This document shows positions 11,747 through 24,810 of a DNA stretch of 64,000 bases, one piece after another. This DNA is from Tamarix chinensis (lineage: Eukaryota > Streptophyta > Magnoliopsida > Caryophyllales > Tamaricaceae), in assembly GCA_030549775.1 (NCBI GenBank), contig CM060172.1, forward strand, positions 54,487,942-54,551,941, in the 5' to 3' direction. The translations under genes were made by a program, and so were the position numbers. Under the pieces are notes generated by a model. The model ran no database searches, was not told the DNA's origin, and saw nothing but the letters and a program-made list of their open reading frames with translations. Position 1 is the first letter of the stretch, and each line of letters starts with the position of its first letter.

Positions 11747-13688
11747 ACAATGATGGATGTATTGCAAAATAAGGCTAACTACTCCCTTGTATTTTCCACA
11801 TTCATCATAGCACCACAAAAGACATCAGTATGGTTAAGTATTTAGTAAAATCTAGCTTCTATAAGTACTTAAAACACAATACATCAATTACATGATAACA
11901 CATAACAAATTAATATATGCTTGGACTTTTGAGAAGCCTAGTGTAGATAATGACATGAAATCTCCTAAGGGAGCACACAAAGATGTTTTTACACACATAT
12001 AAATGTTTTGAAAACAATTTACAATAGGGATGCTCAAATACTAACCAAGGTCATTAACAAGGAAACCATCAAAATAGTTGAACAAATCTATGGGTTTGTT
12101 CATCCGTGAACAGGATCTTAGGGGATGTTCAAAACCAAGTAGGATTTAAGGGGAATGCTCAACCACGAACAATCCTGGAAAATATCAAATGGGTGTTTAT
12201 TAATAACACTAAGCAATATCAAATGGGTATTTATTTTACACCAAACAATATCAAGGCATTCTTAACACATTGTTATCATAGCTAAGAAACTTAACGGAAA
12301 TGAATTCATGGGTCATCACAACTAGGAAACTCAATGCAAATGAACTCATGGGCTATCACAGCTTAGAAATTCAATGTGAATTAATGCGTGACCATCATGG
12401 CTAGAGAAATCATAATTCAATAAAATGCATAGCCATCACAACCAAGAAAAACACACAAAGTCCAAATAATGAGGCTTCAACACACTTACCGCTAATGAGG
12501 CTAAAGTTTTAATGAGATTACCTCTAATGTAACTAAGGTTTTAACACGATTACCTCTAAAAATTGTAAGTACTCACACGATCACACAAAACAAGTGTTTT
12601 ACATATTTAAATTTGCAGTGTTTAGATATAACACCCATCTCAAATTACATATGTCACACAACCATTGTTTATGAATTACACAAAATGTTCACATAAGTGT
12701 TTTTAGATTACACTAAACTGATGCATAAGCATTTATAGGTTATACTAAACTTATCTTATGATTACACTAACTAATACATTCCAAAAAAAACACTTTTTAA
12801 TTCAAAATGACCATATTAGAGTCGAATGGGCCAAAATGTTATGTGTATTTTAGTTGGGAATTGAAAAATGAGGTTATTTGCCACTATTGGTAAAAATTTA
12901 CTATCCACCAAGAAAATCATGGGAAGTCAAAGTCTAGCTCAAACTCAAAGTTAATGGTTAATGTTTGTCTTTTACTATTCACACATTCATCCTTTTTTTC
13001 ATTTTAGGATAATTTGTTCATTTAAAATCTAAAAATGATTAATATTCCATTAATATCTTTTAACAAATAGTGCCATAAAAGGTTGAATATATTCATAGGT
13101 TTTACTCAAACTTTAATTACTTATAACTTTGATTATATTAGTGCTAAGTGACACTATATTTTATATCATTTTTATCCTAAATATACCAATAAAAAAACTT
13201 ATAACCTATTCATCACAAAAACACACGCTCAAATACATGCCCAAAGAATCATTCTATAATAATTTTAAAAATCATAATAAGATATAATCATGATATTAAA
13301 TTTTTTTTAAAAGTATAAATAATATCATTTGATCTATGTTACAAAAATAACAAGTTTAGCCTACCAAATAAGCTTAAAACACCATCTTTGAAATAGAAAA
13401 ATGAAATTATAGCATAAATCATGTTTTAATGAAATAAATCTAGATTTTGCCTTATATTATAAGTTAATGAAGATGTTCACCTAGAAAACTAAGATAAAAC
13501 ATGAGATTATAATACAAATAATGATAAGAAAAGGAAACAAAATAGAGAATAACAGAGGATTTAACTAATTCATGTTGTGCTAATGATGATGGGAATCTTA
13601 CAAGGTGGTATTCAAGGGTGGAATTGGTCAAAGGATTGAATAAAAAATAATTAAGAACATGGATATAAACACAAAAGAAAGAAAATGA
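11747..13688. repeat. AT-rich relic with about 43-bp degenerate repeats
   Basis: No ORF or recognisable protein motif. Around 12280-12450 four degenerate units of roughly 40-45 bases follow the pattern 'gaaactcaatgcaaatgaa' then 'catgggctatcacagc'. Further on, a phrase 'attacctctaatg...taaggtttta' is repeated near 12490-12560. This may be part of an old reverse-oriented LTR, but I cannot assign it. Confidence 0.4.
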
Positions 13689-13786
13689 ATAAGGTGATCA
13701 GTTCCTTGGTTGGCATTGTAGAAAATAGAGAAAAGGTTGAGGACGTAAATAAAGTTACTAGAGGTTTGATGCAAAACTAGAAATGG

Positions 13787-14326
13787 GTGCACAATTATGA
13801 TTGTCACTATAATGGGAGAGTTTGGTTAGGATGGGATCCTAATCAATGGCAAGTGCAGGTGATCTCTACTCATGCTCAAGGGGTATATTGTGAGATGAAT
13901 TATAAAGACAACATCCTTCATTTCTTCCTCGCCATCATTTATGCTTCTAATCATGGTCATTTAAGGAGAGATCTATAGAAATGGCTCATTTAGCACTATC
14001 CTAGGGATAATCTATGGCTTCTTTTGGGAGATTTTTATGTGGTATCTAATAAAATTGAAGAGAGTCAAGGAGAAGTAAATGAAGTTGACATGGAAGATTT
14101 TATAACCTGTATCAATAATCTCCACCTCACCGACTTAATATATACAGGATCTTTCTACAATTGGTCTAATAAACAGATGGGACATGATAGACGTTGTTGT
14201 AAGTTAAACAGAGTCTTATGCAATCCTAAGTGGTCTAACTATTATGTAGGTGCTCATGCTCATTTTGGGGTACCTCTCATTCTAATGAAATGTGGCTTAG
14301 GGAAGAACTCCTTTTCAATTTTATAA
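13787..14326 (+). pseudogene. LINE endonuclease (APE-type) fragment
   Basis: Two in-register ORFs carry the middle and C-terminal parts of the plant LINE endonuclease. 'NGRVWLGWDPNQWQVQVI' matches the usual 'NGRvWv.WdP' region, 'LLLGDFYVVSNKIE' matches the GDFN block (here FY), and 'GSFYNWSNKQMG' matches the 'G..fTWsN' block. The enzyme nicks target DNA to start reverse transcription. It is broken by a stop at about 13976 and by decay after 14326. The GDFN asparagine appears as Tyr, so a key residue is missing as well. Confidence 0.85.
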
Positions 14327-14885
14327 TATATGGCTTGAAGATAAAACTTTCCTTCCTTTGGTATAATCCATTTGGAGTAACTGTCACCTTAGTAAGAAAC
14401 TGCATGTTATTATCAAAAAACTCAAGCAATTGAAACATCCACTAAAGCAGTTTAACAAGCTTAAGTTTGGCGCCATTAGTGATAGGGTTAACCAAGAAAA
14501 GTGTGCACTGAAAATCTCTAGCACAATATGATTGTAGACCCTTTAGATTAGTTATTACATTCTTAGGAGATTGATCTTCTTATGACTTATAAGCACCTCT
14601 CAAAATGTGAGGAGAGTTTCTACCATCAAATAGTAAGAACATTGTGGCTTAATATTGGTGATGACAATAATAAATATTTCCATGCAGTGGTAAAAGGAAG
14701 GAAACAAGAAAATTAGATCAATTCACTGACTGATGATTGAGGACATGAACATACAAATCAAAGAGGGATATATGACATCTTCCATAACTTCTACACTCAT
14801 CTCCTGGGGCCTCGATCACTTTTGATCCTACTATAATCTCAAAAGGACCCACATTAAAAGTTGAACATCAATGTAGCCTCTTAAC

Positions 14886-16003
14886 ACTTGTTAGGATTTA
14901 AGAGACTGAGAAGGTAGTGTTCTCTCTAGCAAATAGCAAATCTATAGGAATAGATGGTTATAACTCCTTTTTCTTTAAACATTATTGGAACATCATAGGT
15001 GAAGATCTACACAAGGCAATCTATGAATTCTTTACTACTGGATTCTTACCAAAAGCTATAAATGTTACTACTGTAAATCTCATCCCAAAGGTTCTTGATG
15101 CTACAAAACTAGGAGATTATCACCCCATTTCTTGTTGCAACACCTTGTACAAAATTATAGAAACTATTCTCACTTCTAGACTCTAAAAGGCAGTGTCTGA
15201 CTTGGTAGGTGGAACACAAACTACATTTATGAAAGGAGGGGCCATTAATGATAGTATCCTCCTTACTACTGAGATAATTCAAGGATACATCCAAAAGAAA
15301 AAATCCCCCAAAATCATGTAAAAACTTTATATGAAAAAAGCTTATGACTTCATACATTGGGATTTCCTTAAAAACATCCTCATCTCCATTCATTCAATTT
15401 GTAAAGATTATCATGACCTGTGGTAAAATAGTTAGTTACTCTATCAAGTTTAATTTGATTCTCCATCCTCCTTTCCAAGTAAAAAGAGGGCTCAAACAGG
15501 GTTAACTCTTATCTCCTTATCTCTCTGTTTTGGCTATGGAAGTATTAAATTGATCCCTCTCAAGCCTTTAGAATAATATAGAGTTTTCCCCTCACCCAAA
15601 ATGCAAAGAGTTGAAATTGGTCAATTTGATGCTTACAAATGACTTTCTTTTCTTCTACAAAGGTTAATTTTCTTTATTTAAAGCAATCCTTGAAGTGATC
15701 TACATCTTCTCAACTATCGCAAGATTGACTTTAAATACCTCTAAAAGTAGTTTCTACTTTAGAGGCGCTTGTTCTGACCAACTGAAAGATGAAATCTACG
15801 AGCACTTTCACATACTTGAGGGTGCATTACCTTTCACTTACCTAAGAGTTCCACTTGATGGTAAATTTTTATCCACACAGCATTATAAACCTCTGATTTA
15901 CAAGTTCATAGTTTGTTTAAGATCCTGGCATACCACACTACTCAGTTATGTAGGTCGAATGCAACTCATACAATCTATCCTCTTCAGTCTTCAAGTTTGT
16001 TAG
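14886..16003 (+). pseudogene. LINE reverse transcriptase remnant
   Basis: The reverse transcriptase copies element RNA into the nicked target. Visible motifs are 'SKSIGIDGYNSFFFKHYW' (the GPDG...FFK.FW block), 'AINVTTVNLIPKV' and 'GDYHPISCCNTLYKIIETIL' (normally DFRPIS...YK.iaKvLa.RL). 'SSFYFRGACSDQLKDEI' and 'GALPFTYLRVPL' follow (normally LPvrYLGvPL). The catalytic FADD block appears degraded to 'LTND' near 15630. Stops interrupt the frame at several places, for example 15184 and 15319. Confidence 0.85.
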
Positions 16004-16279
16004 AGTTTAGTCTTCTCTCTAACTAAACATATTATACTAGAAATTAATGCTATATATAGAAAATTTCTATGGTTTAGGACTGCACGGCAAGCTAAGCCTT
16101 CACTAGTTTCATGGGATAAAATTTACATGCTAAAGAGAGAAGGAGGCTTGGGTATTATAAATATTGAATGGTGGAGTAAAACAGCAATGTGTAAACTCCT
16201 TTGGAATTTAACTTCAAAGAAGTATATGTAATAGGTAAGATATATCCATACTTATTATCTCAAGAGAGAGGATATTTGG

Positions 16280-16680
16280 ATGGTGAGGATTAAAACCACG
16301 ACCTTGTGGATTATGAAGAAATTATTGAACCTTAGAGAGTTATGTAGAAATGCTTTCATCTCAGGGCCTCAATCATATTTTATTCAAGGAAGTAAGTTTA
16401 GCATATCCAAGATGTATGAAATTATAAGATCTCATGCCTCCATTGTCGCCTGGTATCCTATAATTTGGTAAAAACACACCTTCCCTTGGCACTCTTTTAT
16501 AATTTTGCTTGCTGTTATGGAAAGACTGCAAACAAAGGAGACTTGTATCTATTGGGATGCAACTCAAACCTCTTTGTGTACTATGTAATGTACACCTAGA
16601 GACTCATAGGTATCTTTTCTTTGAGTGCAACTTCACAAAGGAGATTTTTAACATTGATCCACAAGCTAAGATGTAACCAA
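16280..16680 (+). pseudogene. LINE C-terminal zf-RVT-like region
   Basis: After a conserved 'SYVGRMQLIQSIL' block just upstream, this stretch has 'SISKMYEIIR' then, in shifting frames, 'CVLCNVHLETHRYLFFEC'. The latter matches the C.lC....Et..HLFF.C pattern of the zinc-binding domain at the end of plant LINE ORF2. It is decayed and not translatable as one frame. Confidence 0.7.
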
Positions 16681-17203
16681 AACATATCAGATTGGAACCT
16701 AATCCTCCACTAGACTATTATGAAGGTGGAGGTCCTCAAATTAGAAAGATTCTAGTTCAAACTCTACTTGCTGCTACTTTATACCACATATGGAAGGACT
16801 GAAATAGAAGGGTCTTTACTAATGATACTAATAGCACAAGACACATAAAGAAGCAGATCATTGCTAATATGGTAGGAAGAATGATCAAGTTCCAAGATTA
16901 CAAGTCTTTTAGGAAGATAATGAACTATATTGATTCCCTTATTTGAGAAAACTCGTCATTTGGCTCTCTCTCTCTCTCTCTCTCTTAGTGATTTAAGATA
17001 TGATGTACCCATTCCAATTGTATGATTTTCAATTTTAATCAACATACACTTTACTTACCCAAAAAAATATAAGGTGATCAATTATTGGAAGTAAAGTCAT
17101 ACAAATTCCACACCAAAATGCCTAAGTGTTTGATGATCATGTGTGTTGTTGTGTCTTGGATTGCTTTATGATTAAGTTACAGACAATTATTGGAGCTTAT
17201 AAT

Positions 17204-20200
17204 TGTTATAATACCCCATTTTTTTAAACATTAATTATAAATTGGTAATCATGTGTTTGGCCATAATAATTATTGTAGGGTGTTTTGTATTAAATATATT
17301 ATTGATATATATATTATTATGATGGTATATTAGATATAAAATTTAATTAGGTTAAAATTTGTTAGAGATTGGGTTATTAAAATTAAATTCTAAGTTACAC
17401 CTTAATCGATATCCATTATGTTGGGTATGCTTAATTTCGGCAACCGAATATTTCTACCTCGATTCTTCACCTAAGTAATTACCTTAACCTTCCACCTTAG
17501 CCTAATAGATTATCTTTGGTTGTTTCCCCCATTCCTCCCCTAGCATAAAATCCACCTGTACCATACCTCCCTCTCTCCTATGTTTTCCTCCCCTTATTTT
17601 GCTCGACGACACCCTACACGCCATATTCTTCTTAAACCCTTCTTCCTCTCATTTTACTTCTCCCTTTGTTTCATGCATTCACCCCAAAATAAACCTACAC
17701 TACCTCCTCCTTCTCCCAAGATTCCTCAAGTAAGAAAGAAGCCTACTTATTCTTTATTACCATCTCTCACCTTTACCATTTTTTATAACAATGCACTCCA
17801 CCACTAACCACATTTCCTTAGCTTCGGCAACTCCCACTAATCCCTTATCCTCACCTTTGGCAACTCTTACCAGAACCACCCCATAAACAATGCACAACCT
17901 CACCAAAAATCCCCCTAAGTACCTTGTCTAAACCCACTAAAGCTTCTCCTCCACCTTCAACCATTGTTCCAATCCTCTCCCTTCTCCTTCGACCAAAACT
18001 ATCAATCCTCACCACCTTGCCACACCTTTTGCTATGACATCTCCCCTCCCTACACCATCTATTATTGTCATTTTTCCCCTAGCACCGACCAAGGCTACCA
18101 TTTCTAGCCCCTCTTTCTAGATAAAATCTTTTGTTCCTCCTTCCTTTGTTTATTGAGTTTTGGTTGGTTTCCTTGTTGCTTTTCTTCTATATTTTAGTTA
18201 TCTTTGATTTATTTTAGCATTTTGGGTTAATTTTTTGTTATATTAAATGCTAATACATGTATTATAGGGTGTTAATTTCCTAAGTAATCCTTGAATATCT
18301 TCAAGAAGATGGTTTTATTATTTTTGTGTAAGCTTGGATTTAGGTAAATCCAATCACTCATAAGATGGTAGAATTTATGTGTGAGCATGCTAGGATCTTT
18401 AAAACCTATAATCATAATAGGGTTATATATTTTTCAAGTATTATTACATGCATGATGAAATGATAACTTGCTAAATAAATGATATGTACAGTTGTCGTAA
18501 GTTAAGTTTTATGCATGAGTAATATATTAAAATATTTATGTGTGCATGTCTATAGTTTTGTTAGGATTTTTGCTCATGTCAAGTTGTGATTTAAATGCCA
18601 TGATAAATATATCATGATTTATGTTGGATGGTAGCTAGGGTTTTTATACATAGCATAAAAACATCCACGCATGATTAGGGTAAGAATACTATTATTGATA
18701 TTCACATGTTTTAGAGTTAGAGATATTCTCTTACATGTATTTTGATGATAATTACCCTAATAAATGTTGTTTTATGGATCAAATATGTATGACCTACTAA
18801 ATGGAATATGTGATACGTGAGGAACACATGATTAGGGTTTATGGGTGCAACTTACTAAATGAATAAAAAGTGGAAAATACAGTCAATTGCTAGATCAAAA
18901 AGATTACCCACATACTAAATAATTTGAATTATTTTCTTTTATCCTTTTCATGTCAATTTTTTCATATTAATAAATATTGGTATAAAAAGGAATAAAAAGT
19001 TAAAACTAGGGTTTTTTATGGCATTTTAGTTATTTTTAATGTAATATATCTTTGAGAATACTGGATATTATAATGGTCTTAGACTTTGACTGATTGACCT
19101 TAGTGTTAACTTGACTTGGCATAAACTAAAGGCCTTAGGGTTTGCCTTAATATTTATAAATAAAAGGGAAAATGATTAAGTATAGAAATGGAAATTTTTA
19201 TGCAGTATGTGACATCTATGATCACTTGCCAAAATATTAATACTTAAAGTGATAGATCTCAAGTTAGGAATGGCTAATCTCTAGGATTAGTTATCCTAGA
19301 GATGAGGTTTTACCCCTAGTTTATTTGGTTCACTAGCATGTTGTTGCGCCCTAATAAGGACTTATTCTACTCTATACATGACCTACGAGTCCTATAAGAG
19401 GTATCAATACTTAAGGATTAGATGAACAAGGTTGGAGGATACTGTATTTCCTTTATATGATGGTATAAGTATGCATATTACTATATCCCTGGGCTCGAGA
19501 ATAAGGATATTGTGTCATCTTTAGGTGCCAATATGATTGGGTGAACCTTAGTATCCCTAGGTTAATGGTATCCCCCTCAAGTAACTAATAATGAAATTAA
19601 CTATTATGAAAGAAAATAAAAGGATTGCTTTAAATTTGTTGGTTTGGTAGTTGTCTTAGTGTCCTACCTTGGTATTTGGAATTGTTTTGGAGTTGTTGGT
19701 TCAGTAATTACCTCAGTGCCCTACTTTAATATTTGGAATATATTTGATTAATCGAATAAGTCTATCATACCTTCATATGATGTGAATTAAACTAGTATGC
19801 TTTTTTTTGAGCTTAAGACTTGATGGTATATATATTATTCCATTATTATTGCATGTAGTTATGGTACATGCTTTGTGCTTCAGTATGATTTCCAATTTTT
19901 GTGTGACTATGTGCAATATGGGTATGTTACCTCTTGTGAGGCATTATTATTTACTTAATACAAGGAATTTGTACTAATATTACATTTTTTGATGACTAAG
20001 TGAAGGGTATGGAATGGCTCTAGGCATATAATAGTGGTAAGGAAGAGATTACATTTTTTAAGTGCAATTTTGGGCCTAAGAGTTAATTCAAACCATTGTT
20101 GTACCTTCAAGTATTGGTTTTTTGGTTTGTATCAATTTTCCCTTAGACACTTATGTCCCTTTGATTTTTTTCATTTTTGTATGAATTCAATAATCTATAC

Positions 20201-20390
20201 TTTTTATATATGTAATGTCTCATATTTCCACTATTTTACTTTGGTTGTGGTTCATTTTATCCTTAGCACTTGGTATAAGAAAGGTGAGGGATCTAGACTT
20301 ATATTAAGTGTGGTGGTAACACCTAGTAGTTTGGTAATCAACCCTTCTGCAAAATGAAATTTTTAAGCAGTAAAAAATGGGTTTGTTACA
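17204..20390 (+). mobile_element. Solo-like LTR, family B (about 3.2 kb)
   Basis: It starts TGTTATAATACCCC and ends GGGTTTGTTACA. After the start comes AT-rich DNA, then a pyrimidine-rich tract (about 17530-18120), then long AT-rich DNA. Near the end there is the block CTTAGCACTTGG...AAGTGTGGTGGTAA, which is shared with every Gypsy LTR in the window. No internal domain lies on either side, so it is probably a solo LTR. The flanks (ATAAT and ATTAC) are not a clean target duplication. ORFs 17580-17807 and 20034-20357 are by-products. Confidence 0.7.
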
Positions 20391-20555
20391 ATTACACACG
20401 CATATATCATACTTGAGGCAACGGGGGATGGTTTTGGCATGGAATAATTAAGGGAAATAGGGATGTATGAGGTATATTGGATGGTGATTGGCATAGACGT
20501 GTGAATTTTGACTAGGCATTTGAGCACAACATAACATTGTATTGGTTAGTGTAGG

Positions 20556-21045
20556 TGTTGAACAAGTTTAATGTAGTACGGAGTTTTATGTGAGAAACAC
20601 AAGGGTTCCGTGTTAATAAACATGAACCATGTTTTTATTTAGAATCTTTGATGTGTTTTGGGGCAAAAGTTAAAAGTAAGGAAATAAACATGAGGGTCTT
20701 GTGTTTCTTAAATATGGATTGTATTTTTCCTTATTTCTAAAACACTTGTTTTGCCCCCATAGGGTTTTTCGTCTATAAAAGGAGACATTTTAAAACCCTA
20801 GCCATCGAGAGTTGTACATCCCAACTTCTACTTCTTCTTCATACATTTCTCCATTCAAAGAGAATTGTAGATTTTCATAATTAATTGATTAATTAGTTTA
20901 ATTATTCTGTAATTAAACAAGAGTATGAATAAAGATCTCTATTTTTTTCCTCAATTTTTCTATTTTATGATTGAATCCTCAATTATTCATAATCTTGTTA
21001 ACTCCAATTTGGTTAGGATCTCTATGAATCCATGTAAATTTTGCA
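20556..21045 (+). mobile_element. Copia 5' LTR (candidate)
   Basis: A stretch of about 490 bases starting TGTTGAAC and ending TTTTGCA lies directly before a tRNA-Met-like primer site, TGGTATCAAAGA, at 21052. A TATA-like CTATAAAAGGAG at about 20773, followed by a pyrimidine-rich stretch, has the look of a Tnt1-type LTR promoter. The start is inferred because no second LTR is present for comparison. The 150 bases between 20391 and 20555 show nothing else. Confidence 0.6.
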
Positions 21046-21089
21046 ATAAGTTGGTATCAAAGATATTTTGTGTGAGAGATTCGGTTATC

Positions 21090-21965
21090 AAGATGGGTGC
21101 AAATTCGATAATAAGAAATTTAATAGATCCATCAATTTTGATTTATGGAAATTGAAGATGCAGACAATTCCAAATTGGAATGGGTTGGAAAAAGCTTTAT
21201 CCAGCCATTTGAAGAAGTCAAAATCGATGACGAATGAGAGATTCAAAAAATTAGATCTGAATACCCTCTCTACCATACAATTGTGTTTGTCAAATGTGCG
21301 AGAAGTAACAAAGGAGTAAAAAATATATACCTTGTGGTTGAAGCTAAAGTCATTGTATATGACAAAATCAGTAGCAAATTGCTATTGTTGAAGAGTTGGC
21401 TTCATAACCTGAAATTCTGTGAGTTTCAATCTCTAAAATGTCATTTGGATGAATTTGACTTTATAGTTATGGATTTGCATAATATAGATGTTAAATTAGA
21501 TGATAAAGATTTAGCTATTATGTTGTTATGTTCTTTGGCAGCAAGTTTTAAACTTTTTGTAAGATTGTTTTGTATGGGAAGGACGAGTTAGTCTTTAATG
21601 ATGTGAAATATATCCTACTACAATGGGAGTTGATTGATAGTCAGCTGAATGGTAGTGGTACTTTCGGGGGTTTCACATAGTGAGGGATTGATAGCTAAGG
21701 GGAGGACACAAGAGTAGGGGTTTGGTGACCATAAGAAGTCCAGATCTAAACATAAAAGTTGCAAAAGAATGTGACATGCTATGGGTGTCACAAGAAAGGG
21801 CATGTTAGGAAGTTTTGTCCTAATAAAAAGCCCAATGCTATATCTAGTGAGTCATCAGATACAAAGGATGATGTTGTATTTGTCCATGGTGATAGTGATA
21901 TAGATGTGTTACTGGACACCAATAGACAGAACAAGAGCAATTATAGATGGATCTTAGATTCTTGA
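21090..21965 (+). pseudogene. gag: Copia Gag remnant with zinc knuckle
   Basis: The Ty1/Copia Gag (UBN2 type) is recognisable in successive frames. 'INFDLWKLKMQTI' matches the FDG.NY..WK..M block, 'KKLDLNTLSTIQLCLSN' the D..A.s.I.lcLsd block, and 'HNIDVKLDDKDLAIMLLCSL' the 'DidVkieDEdkal.LL.SLP' block. The nucleocapsid knuckle CYGCHKKGHVRKFC fits CX2CX4HX4C at about 21773-21815. Frameshifts near 21110 and 21320 and a stop at about 21588 break it. It belongs to the Tnt1-94-like lineage by motif style. Confidence 0.9.
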
Positions 21966-23250
21966 TGCTCTTACCACATATGTTCCGACCAGAGTTGGTT
22001 TCAAATGTTCAAGGTGAATTAGGGTGGACTAGTCTTGATGGGCAATGATGATGCTTATAAAGTTGCTGGAATTGGAACGGTGAAGGTAAGGATGTATGAT
22101 GGTATAGTTAGAACGTTGTCCAATGTGAGACATGTCCTAGAGATGACCAAGCACCTCATCTCTTTGAGTTCCTTGGATTTTAATGGGTACCGGTATGTTA
22201 TTGAGGATGATACCCTGAGAGTTACAAAAATGGCTTTAGTGGCGATGAAGGTGAAGCATGTTGTGACATTGTATGAGTTGGTAGGTTCCACTATTGTGTG
22301 GACAACTGTTGTGGCATCACCGAGGTTGTCAAACTTGGATGTTACGTGACTTTAGCAGATGATACTAGGACATATGAGTGTCAAGGGTCTGATTGATCTC
22401 TTAAAGAGGGGTTGTTGGATGGAAAGAGTATAGGTAATATGGACTTCTATGAGTACTATGTGTTTGGAAAGTAGAAGATGGCTAGCTTCTTAATAACTAA
22501 ACCTAGTACAAGAGGGGTCTCTTGAGTATATCCATTTAGGTTTGTAGGGTCAAGCGAGAGTGGTTTCCAAAGGTGGTTTGCGATACTTGCTCATATTCAT
22601 TAATGACTTCTCTAGGAAGGTATGGGTTTATTTATTAAAGCATAAAAATGGTGTGTTTAGTGTTTTCAAATACTGAAAGACCTTGATAGAGATGTAGATT
22701 GAGAAGTAGGTTAAGTGTCTCGAGACAGACAGATAATGGCATTGAGTTTGTTAAGTAGATTTTCACTCATTTCTGACAAGACCATGGGATAGTAAGACAC
22801 TACACCTATGTTGTGAGACCACAACATAATGGATTTTTTGAGCGAATGAACAGAACCCTATTGGAGAATAATTGATGTATTCTATCATAAAGAGGGCTAG
22901 GCAAAGACTTTTAGGCTAAGGTGGTTCATATGGCAGCATACCTAGTAAACTAGTCATCAAATCAGTCCATTGATTTAAGACTCCTTAAGATTTATGGTCT
23001 GATAAGCCAACTGATTACTCTGATTTACATGTCTTTGGTTTCCCTACTTATGTTTATATGAATGATGGTAAACTTGAGCCTAGAGCCAATAAGTATATCT
23101 TTCTTAGCTTTACATATGGAGTGAAGGAGTACACGTTATAGGATCCAATTGCATCCAAGTTCTTAACTAACAGAGATGTTACCTTCAATGAGTTTGTGTT
23201 CCTCTGGAAGATAGAGTATTGTGATGGTGTTACTAAGGAGGTGGAGTAGG
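21940..23250 (+). pseudogene. Copia protease/integrase remnant
   Basis: 'YRWILDS' followed by a stop where Gly is expected, then 'CSYHI', corresponds to the aspartic protease border 'W.lDSGcs.Hm'. It is followed by 'NVRHVLEMTKHLISLSSLD'. Around 22350 'MILGHMSVKGLIDLLKRG' is the GAG-pre-integrase block (LGHMSekGl). At 22795 'RHYTYVVRPQHNGFFERMNR' matches the integrase core end (RH.TvpyTPQQNGvaERmNR). 'YMNDGKLEPRANKYIFLSF' near 23060 matches the region after the core. Many stops and frameshifts are present. Confidence 0.85.
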
Positions 23251-23267
23251 AGAGTGCTTTAGGCCAT

Positions 23268-24810
23268 GTGGAGGCTAAGGTTGAGTTAGCTAGTAGAGAC
23301 CTTTATGATAGACCCACTATTCCTAAAGTGGGTGGATCCAGGAAGCAAGTGGAGCAAAGAGGCATTGCTATGGAGGAGGATATGGAGTCCTTATTGAAGA
23401 AACAAACATGGGAACTTGTGAGGACACCAAAGAAGAAAAAAAAATTATTGCAAATGGGTGTAAAAGTTCAAATAGGGAGCTTAAAGGGTTGAGAGACCGA
23501 TACCCAAGGCTCATTTATTTGAACATATATTTAGTTATATTCCAGACATGGACTATAATGAGGTATTTTCTCCTATGGCTAGACATACTTTTATTCATAC
23601 CTTACGTGCCCTTGTGGATATGCATGATTTTGAGTTAGAGTAGTTAGATGTCAAACCTTCCTTTTTGCATGGTGAGCTCAAGGAGGAGATTTAAATATGA
23701 CAACCTGATGGGTTTATACTTAAGGGGATGCTTGATCATGCATTCCTATTAAAGAGGTCACTATACGATATGAATCAATATCCTAAATAGTGTTATAAAC
23801 AATTTAATCAGTTTATGCTTGAGCATGGTTTTTCTGGAGTCTGAATGATTGATGTGTGTACTTGAAGGAGATGGAGGGTATCTCTTTTGTGTATCTTTTG
23901 CTATATGTTGATGACATTCTTGTGGTGGAAAAAAATATTTTTGATGTTGATAAGGTGAAGGAAATGTTAAAGAATGAGTTTGAGATGAAGGATGTTGGAT
24001 AATCCTTAGCATGGAGATCATTAGGAACCGTGGGCAAATGCTTTTGTACTTGTCACAAGAATCTTATGTGAACAAGGTGCTAGAGATATTTCATATGATA
24101 GATGCTAAGACAACGAAATTGTATTAGCTACTTACTTTGGATTTTCTGTTTTGGATTGTCTCAAATCCAAAGAGGAAGAGGAATTTGTGGCAACTATTTC
24201 ATATTTGAATGATGTTGGTTGTATCATGTATGTTATGGTGTGTGCCCAACTTGATATTATTCAAGCTATTGGTATTGTGCGTCAATATATGGTGAATTCG
24301 GGAAAGGATCACTAGCAAGCAGTGAAGTGGATCCTTAGGTACTTGAAGGGAATGATATCAATTTGCATTGAGTGTGGAATATCAACTAATTTTCTGGTTG
24401 GGTTCGTGGACTTTGATTATAGTGGAGAACTTGATAAAAGAAGATTCGTTGGTTGATATGTTTTCTATATTGGTGATTTAGATATTAGCTGGAGGTCATC
24501 CTTGCAGGATGTGACAGCTATGTCCACTACTGAGGTAGAGTATATAGCTATAATAGATCAGGTAGTTTTGTGGCTTGGTGGTATAGTATGAGAGTTGAAA
24601 TTTGATCATGGTGCTCCAATTTTTTGTGGCGATAGCCAGAGTGTTATATATTTAGCGAAGAATTAGAATACTTTCCATTGTCGAACAAAGGACATTGACA
24701 TCAGTTATCATTTTATATAGGGTATTGTTACTGCAGGCAAAGTTGTGTTGGAGAAAGTGGGTACTTTGGATAATCTGGCTAATATGCTAACGAAGCCACT
24801 AATGTATATA
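23268..24810 (+). pseudogene. Copia reverse transcriptase and RNase H remnant
   Basis: Successive frames show 'MDYNEVFSPMARHTFIHTL' (the reverse transcriptase start), 'LDVKPSFLHGELKEEI', and the catalytic block 'LLYVDDILV' at about 23900, where both Asp of YVDD are kept. RNase H follows, with 'VTAMSTTEVEYIAI', 'CGDSQSVIYLAKN', 'HCRTKDIDISYHFI' and 'LDNLANMLTKPL'. Stops break all frames. Sequence after 24810 does not match the LTR at 20556, so the 3' LTR is lost or the element is truncated. Confidence 0.88.

Larger units (their letters stand above)
13701..17068 (+). mobile_element. 5'-truncated L1-type LINE
   Basis: The element is bounded by a 12-base direct repeat, ATAAGGTGATCA, at 13689-13700 and 17069-17080, consistent with a target-site duplication. 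The 3' end is a run of seven A after 'cacttaccc'-like sequence, as expected for target-primed reverse transcription. It begins inside the endonuclease domain, so the 5' part of a normal plant L1 (about 6 kb) is missing. A CT microsatellite lies at 16967-16985. Many stops and frameshifts make it dead. Confidence 0.9.

Noticed and set aside
17199..20395. Target duplication around the family-B solo LTR
   Set aside because: Flanks ATAAT and ATTAC do not match; shifting the borders by a few bases gives only partial matches.
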